Source: Ornithodoros turicata (Eukaryota; Arthropoda; Arachnida; Ixodida; Argasidae). Taken from it: a stretch of 64,000 nt of DNA. Made by a program: the position numbers and the translations under genes. The stretch lies in the NCBI RefSeq assembly GCF_037126465.1, contig NC_088202.1, positions 104,625,962 to 104,689,961 of the forward strand. The letters run 5' to 3'. Position 1 is the stretch's first letter. Every line of letters begins with the position of its first letter. A model generated the notes under the pieces. That model saw nothing but the letters and a program-made list of their open reading frames with translations. It did not search any database and was not told the origin of the DNA. Positions 58,126-64,000 of the stretch are shown here, piece by piece.

Positions 58126-59227
58126 CTTGCATGTGAACCACCCACCGCACGGCTGTTGTAAGGAAAAAAATGCCTGTGAAGCTGGCCCAGCTGTGATTGT
58201 AGCATCGCTTGGGCGTGTTGGCAGTGTGCATGTCTATACTTGCATGTAAACCACCCACCACGCAGCTGTTTGTAGCGGGAAAAAATACGAATGAAGTCGG
58301 TTCAGAGTGGAAAATGTGAATGAAGTCGGCCGTGGTGTTGTCAGAGTGCATGTCCCTACATGCGTGTAAACCGCCTACCACACGGCTGTTGTAGAGGGGG
58401 GAAAATACGAATGAAGTCGGCCCAGGTTGAAAAATCGCGAATGAAGTCGGCCCATCCTACTTGCATGTAAACCACCTACCATACGGCTGTTGTAGCAAAA
58501 AATTGTGAATGAAGTCGGCCCAGGGTGAAAAATACAGAATGATAAGGGCACGCACAGCCCTCCGGCTCGCTGATAGGCACTCGGACAGCCCCTCACCTGC
58601 GTGTCCCTACTTGCATGTAAACCACTCACGCACCACGTGAAAAAAAAAATGCGAATGAAGTCTGCCCAGGAGGAAAAAATTGCCAAAGAAGTTGGCCCAG
58701 GTTGAAAAATGATGAATGCACGGCCCTCCGCCAACGTGCCGGCCACCGATCACTTCATAAGGACCTGATTAATTAAATTTGTGTCATGTTGGAATATTCA
58801 ACTTAGCTATTGTGCTTGAAATTATGTACATCTATCAGAACTTGTAATTAAAGCTCCACTATGGTGCTCACATATTGGAATGTTGGACTTTTTATAATAA
58901 AACTTGTAATTTTTATGGTGATTGTATTGATTAAGAATATCTTCTTTGATTAAATATGCTACTCCATTAATTCTGATTAATTGAAAACTTGTGGTCATGA
59001 TTACCGTTAACAAAAATTATTGTGTTTGATATGTGATACCTCTTCAATGCTATTGCATCATACCTGTAATAAGTATATTCTTTATTGCGTGTATTGTGTT
59101 TCTTCTGCTTCAGGTTTTGCGGCTAGATTTTTCTCATTCACAGATTGACATTACAGCATTGGCTTTAATAAATATATTTTCACTTGTACTTTTGTGTATG
59201 CGAAAAAAAGTCCATCTATTACTACTG

Positions 59228-60330
59228 AGAAGGGCAAAGTCCGAACGCCTCAGAGTTCTCAAAGTCCCCCCACGCGACGAAGGAACGACAGAGTTCCAAT
59301 AGAGCAAAATTGTCAGAGTACGCACCCTAACTATGTCCCCACGTGCCGCAGGGACGAGGGAACGGCAAAGTCCGAACGCCTGAAAATTATCATCCCCCTA
59401 CGCGACGCAGGAACGACAGACTCTAAACGGGCCGAAATGGTCAGAGTACGCACCCTAACTATGTCCTCACGTGTGGTAGGGACGAGGGAACGGCAAAGTC
59501 CGGACGCCTGAAAATTTTCAGTCTCCCCACGCGACGCAGGACCGAGAGTCCCAACAGGGCGCAATCATCAGAGTATGCACCATAAATATGTCCGCATGGG
59601 CTGTAGGGACGCGGGAAGGGCAAAGCCCGAACAGCTGAAAATTATCAGTCACCCCCACGCGACGCAGCAACGACAGAGTCCCAACGGGGCGAAATCGTCA
59701 GAGTACGCACCATAAGTATGTCCCCACGTGTGGAAGGGACGAGGGAACGTAAACTCCGAAATGCATAAAAATTTCAGAGTCCCCCCACGCGACGCAGGAA
59801 CGACAGAGTCCCAACGAGGCGAAAACGTCAGACTACGCACCCGAACTATGTCCGTACGGGCTGTAGGGACGAGGGAACGGCAAAGTCCGAACGCCTGAAA
59901 ATTATCAGCCACCTACGCGACGCAGGAATGACAGAGTCCCAACAGGGCAAAATCGTCAGAGTACGCACCCTGACTATGTCCCCACGTTGGTAGGGACGAG
60001 GAAACGGAAAGTCCGAACGCCTGAAAATTTTCAGAGTCCCCCACGCAACGCAAGACCGACAGAGTCCCAACAGGGCGAAATCGTCAGAGTACGTACCCTA
60101 ATCATGTCCGCACGGGCTGTAGGGACGCAGGACCAACAGAGTCCCAACGGGGCGAAAAAGTTAGACTACGCACCCGAACTATGTCCGCACGGACTGTAGG
60201 GACGCGGGAAGGGCAAAGTCCGAACGGCTAAAAATTTTCAGAGTCCCCGGACGCGACGCAGGAACGACAGAGTCCAAACGGGGCGAAATCGTCAGAGAAC
60301 GCACTTTAACTATGTCCGAAGTCCGACGGC
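59228..60330. repeat. About 124-134 bp satellite, array 2
   Basis: Same unit and orientation as array 1, with CGACAGAGTCCCAACGGGGC and GAACGCCTGAAAATTTTCAG. Several minus-strand runs (59649-59912, 59846-60070) again encode FQAFGLCRSLVPTAR-type repeats. The array ends near 60330. Confidence 0.92.
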
Positions 60331-60737
60331 TCCCCTGTCCCTACTAAGCAGGACGGGGAAAAGTGTCCAAAGCCGCCGTACTAATTGAGATAGATATGTC
60401 AAATTTTAATGCATGATGCGTCAAGGTCATTGTCGTGGCATCGTTAACAGCGAAGATTTTGCGGATCTTACATAAAGCGGCGTACCGTTCACAATAGCAT
60501 GTCAATGGCGGTCGAGTGTGCCGGAGCCATGCCCTTCCAACCTGCGAACCAAGTTTCATCTGCGTGGAGTAGCAATTGAGCGAGAAATGGCAGTTGAGCG
60601 TATCGGGAATTTCCGTTATACGATGCTGCTCAAGTGTTTATACGGCTCTATCATCTTATTTTACTATACATAACCGTGAGGCACACAGGGTAAGATGCGA
60701 GCAAGAAATTGAAAAAAAAAGGAAAAAAGAAAAAGAA
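60331..60737. other. Anonymous sequence
   Basis: No gene or element recognised. A-rich run at 60708-60740 precedes the SINE. Confidence 0.5.
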
Positions 60738-60740
60738 ACC

Positions 60741-61018
60741 AGCTCCCGTGGCATAGTGGTTAGAGTGATCGCTTTCCACGCCGAGACTGGGAGGTGACAC
60801 GGGTTCGAATCCTGTCACCGGCTATGCTGTCTGAGGTTTTCCTTGGGTTTTCCGAAGACTTTCCAGACGAAGGTCGGCACAGGTCCCACTGCAGTCGGCC
60901 CAGGGCGCACACTAACCCCCTGTCCCCCACTCCTTCCTGCTGTCCTCCCTTTATCTGTCCACGTCTATACGCCGCTCATAGCCACAGTTGGTTCGCGGCG
61001 CTAACATGGAATTAAAAT
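60741..61018 (+). mobile_element. tRNA-derived SINE (Ruka-like)
   Basis: A perfect A box TGGCATAGTGG (60749-60759) and B box GGTTCGAATCC (60802-60812) lie 53 bp apart in a tRNA-like head. The body TGCTGTCTGAGGTTTTCCTT, GACTTTCCAGACGAAGGTCG and GGCACAGGTCCCACTGCAGT follows, and the 3' end is AACATGGAATTAAAATAAAA. The intact polymerase III promoter and A-rich end suggest a fairly young insertion. The body occurs again at 44145-44340. The resemblance to the tick SINE Ruka is from memory. Confidence 0.85.
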
Positions 61019-61229
61019 AAAAAAAGAAATGCAAGTTTATTCCGAAAAATAAATGAACGCATTATGACAAACTTTGGCACAAAATGGAAGGTGCAATGGA
61101 AGGTTTGAAGGAATGAAGCAACTCTCTCCCAACTGGGCTCATATTCAGCACAACCAAGCAACCTTGGGTTAAGCCAAGGGTCAATCATTACTTGAATATA
61201 CCTCCATGTAACAAAGATTTTGTTCTTGT

Positions 61230-61325
61230 TATTATTATTGTTTTGTAACTAGTGGATTATGTGCACTAACTATGTGTGACTGTCCCTCCCCTCTTGAGGC
61301 CCTGAATTAAATAAATAAATAAATG
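61230..61325 (+). mobile_element. LINE 3' UTR and (TAAA)n tail
   Basis: CTCCCCTCTTGAGGCCCTGA followed by TTAAATAAATAAATAAAT resembles the 3' end of the LINE at 43.0 kb (CTCCCCTCTGAAATGCGTAT, GCCCTGAGGG, (TAAA)n). Only the 3' end is present. Confidence 0.65.
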
Positions 61326-61329
61326 AACT

Positions 61330-61905
61330 TTTTTTTCTTTTTTTTTTTGCAATTCGTCTCACCTAAAAACATGGTTCGTCTTTCTGAAGGGTAGCAGGCT
61401 ATCGGGGATGTCCATGTTTCGATGGTTATTTTGGGAGTACGGGTTTTGCAGAGAACCTGTTTCGAGAGAGAACCGGTTGCTGGTGGACACCAACTGCATT
61501 GGGGTGGTGGCGGTAGTGACGCCTTTTTCGACGCGATAGGGAAGGGCGAAAGTGGGACCGCAGCCTGAACCACTTTGAAGTCGGGTAGGGTCCTGTGGCT
61601 ACCACGGGGAAGCATCCCATGTCATTATCACTTCTCCATCGTTTATTCTTTTTGTTGTGTCTTTCGTTACAGTAAAACGGCGCTGTGCAGTGCCACAGCC
61701 CAGGTATACGATTCCCCATATCATCGAGGACTGTGACCGCTACACGTGTGAACGCCGGGTGTTTCGACCCCAACTTGAGCTCCTTGACCACAGACCATTC
61801 AGCTTGTCCAAAGTACTTGGCCGATAAAGCTCCTACCATGGGGAAACGTCCCATGCCGTCATCACTTTTCATTATTTATTGTTGTTGTATAAAAGTTCTT
61901 GGAAT
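61330..61905 (+). mobile_element. LINE 3' end fragments, duplicated tail
   Basis: The plus strand reads LELLDHRPFSLSKVLGR near 61770-61825, resembling RQLDSRPFSLPKLLGPW of the LINE at 36.3 kb. It is followed by CCATGGGGAAACGTCCCATG, a CATCACTTTTCATTATTTAT stretch and TTGTTGTTG. A similar 3' motif (CCACGGGGAAGCATCCCATG ... TCACTTCTCC) occurs at 61598-61640, so two LINE tails lie in tandem. Confidence 0.5.
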
Positions 61906-62235
61906 GCCCTCATAAAGACTTTTGCCGCAGATTGAGGTCGTGTTGGAGGCCCTCGATCAGAATGAAACTGCTTCACTCCTTTCCACCAAGAGTTCCGCAA
62001 ACGCAAATTTCTCAGGGCATGCTTCGCCCGGCGACTAATTTTGGGTTGTCAAATTTTTGTAGAAATCTTGCGAAGAAACACGCGATTTGGATTATGGTCA
62101 TAGGCTTCCGAATTTAGAAAAGAATACAACCTTCGCTTGGGAATTTTTCAAGCTTAATCATGCAAATTGGCTTAATTAATGCGTGACACGAACGGCCTCA
62201 ATCTAGTGCAAAATTCTGTATGGGTGTATTCCAAG
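61906..62235. other. Anonymous sequence
   Basis: No feature recognised. Confidence 0.5.
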
Positions 62236-62239
62236 CAAG

Positions 62240-62475
62240 GATCGGAACCGAAACTGAACCGAAAACCGCTAAAAAGCCGTATTTGTCGCTGAATCGGAAC
62301 TGAACCGAACCAAAACATTGTTTTTCTCGCGTTTATCCGAACCGGAACTGAACCAAAATAAATTTAGGCGGTTAGCGGTTCGCGAAACGGTTCAGACGTA
62401 ATGTGCGTCGTGAGAGATCGGAACTACAATTTACACAGCGGACTGAGCCGCGTTGCCAAACAAATTCGAAACCGA
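62240..62475 (-). repeat. GGTTCGGTTCCGG-rich dispersed repeat, inverted copy
   Basis: Reverse complement of 5555-5800: GAACCGAAACTGAACCGAAA, GCGGTTAGCGGTTCGCGAAA, GGTTCAGACGTAATGTGCGT and GGACTGAGCCGCGTTGCC. A further AACCGAACC cluster begins at 63915 and runs off the window end. Confidence 0.75.
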
Positions 62476-62659
62476 AACTGAACAAAACAAAACTGCAACC
62501 CAAGTGCACGAAGTATTTGCTCCTCGCAGCTATTGCGTTCATATAATTGTGTTAGTTTTGAGATTGTCCTTTTGGCAGTTGTAGGCTTTCTTGTACGCGA
62601 TTTTTGTGGTCCAGCAGACCCATATTTTCCTTTTTCGCTGTGAAACTAACGGACAGTCC

Positions 62660-62742
62660 CTGATCAGGATGTAATGGGATGTATGTATATGTATGTATGT
62701 GTGTGTATGTATGTATGTATGTATGTACGTATGTATATGTGT
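62660..62742 (+). repeat. (TATG)n microsatellite
   Basis: Interrupted ATGT/GTAT tetramers, immediately left of a TA-flanked DNA element. Confidence 0.9.
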
Positions 62743-62759
62743 CGGCAACAACAAAAGTA

Positions 62760-63840
62760 GGGTAAGGTGGGGGGGGATATATTTATTAGACGAAAGGGAA
62801 AAAAACGGGGGAGAGGTGGGGTGAGATGAGACACGGGGCAAGACGTGACATTTTATTGCTCCACGCCGACGTGTCGCTCCATGCGCTTGAAACTTTACTC
62901 ATAGGTGACTCTACATGTTCGCTTTATTTCACGAGAGAACTCTCGGGATTGGTGTACGCGTTGAAGACAAAAGAAATCGGTCGCTTCTGACTGGAATATA
63001 AACACCCGCCAAAAAGGCGCGATTTTCTGTAGTCCTTTTTCTTGTCATCTGTGCAGCAGCGTTCCGCAGGTTTATTCTGTCAATGTAAGTTCACATTATA
63101 TTTGTTTATTCATCCATCCAGTTATATGCAAAATATGGGCACTCTTGGTTATCCGGTGTTGAACAGAAAAAGTAATGCATCCGATGATATGCACGGGGCA
63201 AGAGGGTACAACTTAATGTAATTTAAATATAATGCACTTTAAATTTAATGTAATTTAGAAACTGATAAGTCAACTATTAGAAGGCTTTATGTTTGTTCCT
63301 CAGAGATTACTTTTTTGCGTATTGCCTAGGATTTTCCAGCAAGTTTTCCTGTTTCATAGGATATTTCCAGCGCAGCAGAAACGCACGCAAAAGCAAGCGA
63401 CCTGCAGTGACACATCAAACTGGCGGTGCCTTGTTTGCAAAGGACGGTGGAGCAAAATAGCACCGGGTTCTGTGTGGTTTTATTGCACATCACGTGAGCG
63501 TTGGGCTCAGGGGGGTTGTGTAAGGGGCCCACGGGCTTCACTTTGTCTGCTTGGATTACAAAAACTAATTTGTATAGTTCATTACCACGACGTGTCTCAT
63601 CTTGCCCCACGCGCGGTGTCTCGTCTTGCCCCGAGGGTTGGGGCAAAATGAGACAATCTGCATTTTAGAATTTCTGGTTTTGTGTCTATTTTAGGACCAG
63701 CTACGTCCGTTCTGCATTTGCAGGACAGAAGCTCTACACCCTGAGAATGTGTCTATGGCTTTTTTTTTTTTCAAGAACATGAAAAATGAAAATTCCACGT
63801 CCAATTGGAAATTTCTGTCTCATCTTGCCCCACCTTATCC
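62760..63840. mobile_element. TA-flanked GGGTAAGGTGGGG element with transposase tail
   Basis: Left end TA-GGGTAAGGTGGGG; right end complement TA-GGATAAGGTGGGGCAAGA. GGGGCAAGATGAGAC-like words recur on both strands inside (62838, 63195, 63598, 63625, 63815), a subterminal repeat pattern. The plus strand at 63424-63560 encodes WRCLVCKGRWSKIAPGSVWF then YCTSRERWAQGGCVRG, a C-x2-C ... W-x2-C ... W-x4-C arrangement like the C-terminal zinc finger of pogo/Tc5-type transposases, with some ligands lost. The remainder of the transposase is deleted. Confidence 0.72.
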
Positions 63841-63914
63841 TACGTTTGTGTTGTTTTAGAACCGTGTGGATGGTTAACCGTTAAACCATGGCAATCTGCT
63901 CAAAATTCATTTTC

Positions 63915-64000
63915 CTGAACCGGTTCGAACCGACACTTTGCACTGCTGCGGAGCTGAATCCGAACCGAACCAATATGACTGTACCTGAACCCGAGCCGAA
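63915..64000 (-). repeat. GGTTCGG-rich repeat, truncated by window end
   Basis: CGGTTCGAACCGACACTTTG and GAATCCGAACCGAACCAATA repeat the motif of the dispersed element at 5.6 and 62.3 kb. Confidence 0.55.

Larger units (their letters stand above)
52153..59227. mobile_element. 7.1 kb element with ~1.1 kb inverted arms
   Basis: Both ends are CAGTAGTAATAGATG facing inward (52153-52167, 59213-59227). The left arm to about 53290 and the right arm from about 58130 are reverse complements through AAAGTACAAGTGAAAATATA, CCGCAAAACCTGAAGCAGAA and AAGTGATCGGTGGCCGGCAC. Each arm holds several subrepeats of CCTGGGCCGACTTCATTCG with TGGTAGGCGGTTTACATGCA. The right arm lacks about 210 bp present on the left (52170-52385). 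The 4.8 kb middle is AT-rich. Same-orientation satellite on both sides shows insertion into an array. Long arms built of subrepeats recall foldback/Galileo-type elements. No transposase identified. Confidence 0.85.

Noticed and set aside
60741..60824. Functional tRNA gene
   Set aside because: A and B boxes are intact but the cloverleaf is imperfect, and a SINE body and A-rich end follow directly. It is a SINE head.

Overview
The window is a repeat-dominated piece of an animal nuclear genome, most likely a tick (Ixodida) or a close chelicerate relative. Three things suggest this. A tRNA-derived SINE resembles the Ruka type known from ticks. The LINE C-termini look like the proteins usually annotated as 'tick transposon'. 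Many MITE-like palindromes end in TA-flanked termini. The assignment rests on recalled family resemblance, not a search. I see no bacterial-type operon, no convincing ordinary host gene, no functional tRNA or rRNA gene and no CRISPR array. Almost everything recognisable is a transposable element or a tandem repeat, usually nested.

Layout. 0.4-2.5 kb: nested palindromic MITEs, including a 145 bp hAT-type MITE with a perfect 8 bp target duplication, and a large palindrome whose two arms are reciprocal empty sites. 5-10 kb: three more copies of the same CACTCTTAAA MITE family, a LINE 3' end, a SINE and a 62 bp tandem repeat. 12.9-20.9 kb: LINE and SINE fragments in otherwise anonymous sequence. 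21.5-23.9 kb: a ~212-237 bp satellite split by a foldback element. 24-26.1 kb: one palindromic element inside another. 27-27.8 kb: a degenerate ~21 bp minisatellite. 28.4-31.9 kb: remains of two LTR retrotransposons on the minus strand, a Ty3/gypsy gag-protease segment and an internally deleted BEL/Pao element. 31.9-36.9 kb: a ~5.1 kb TA-flanked inverted-repeat element holding a THAP-like reading frame. 38.5-44.1 kb: a gutted Ty3/gypsy element with ~72 bp LTRs, interrupted by a 5'-truncated LINE whose 914-codon frame is fully open. 44.3-50.5 kb: mostly anonymous. 51.1-60.3 kb: a satellite array that reads open as ~43-residue repeats, split by a ~7 kb element with ~1.1 kb inverted arms which itself holds a Tigger/pogo element. 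60.7-63.8 kb: a SINE, LINE tails and a TA-flanked DNA transposon keeping a transposase zinc-finger tail.

How the parts relate. There is no gene network here; the logic is of nesting and shared mobilisation. The small CACTCTTAAA MITEs and the 5.1 kb THAP-containing element share terminal bases and TA flanks, so the latter may be a relic of the autonomous partner. Several foldback elements share TATACAGGGTG termini. The open LINE is probably the youngest insertion.
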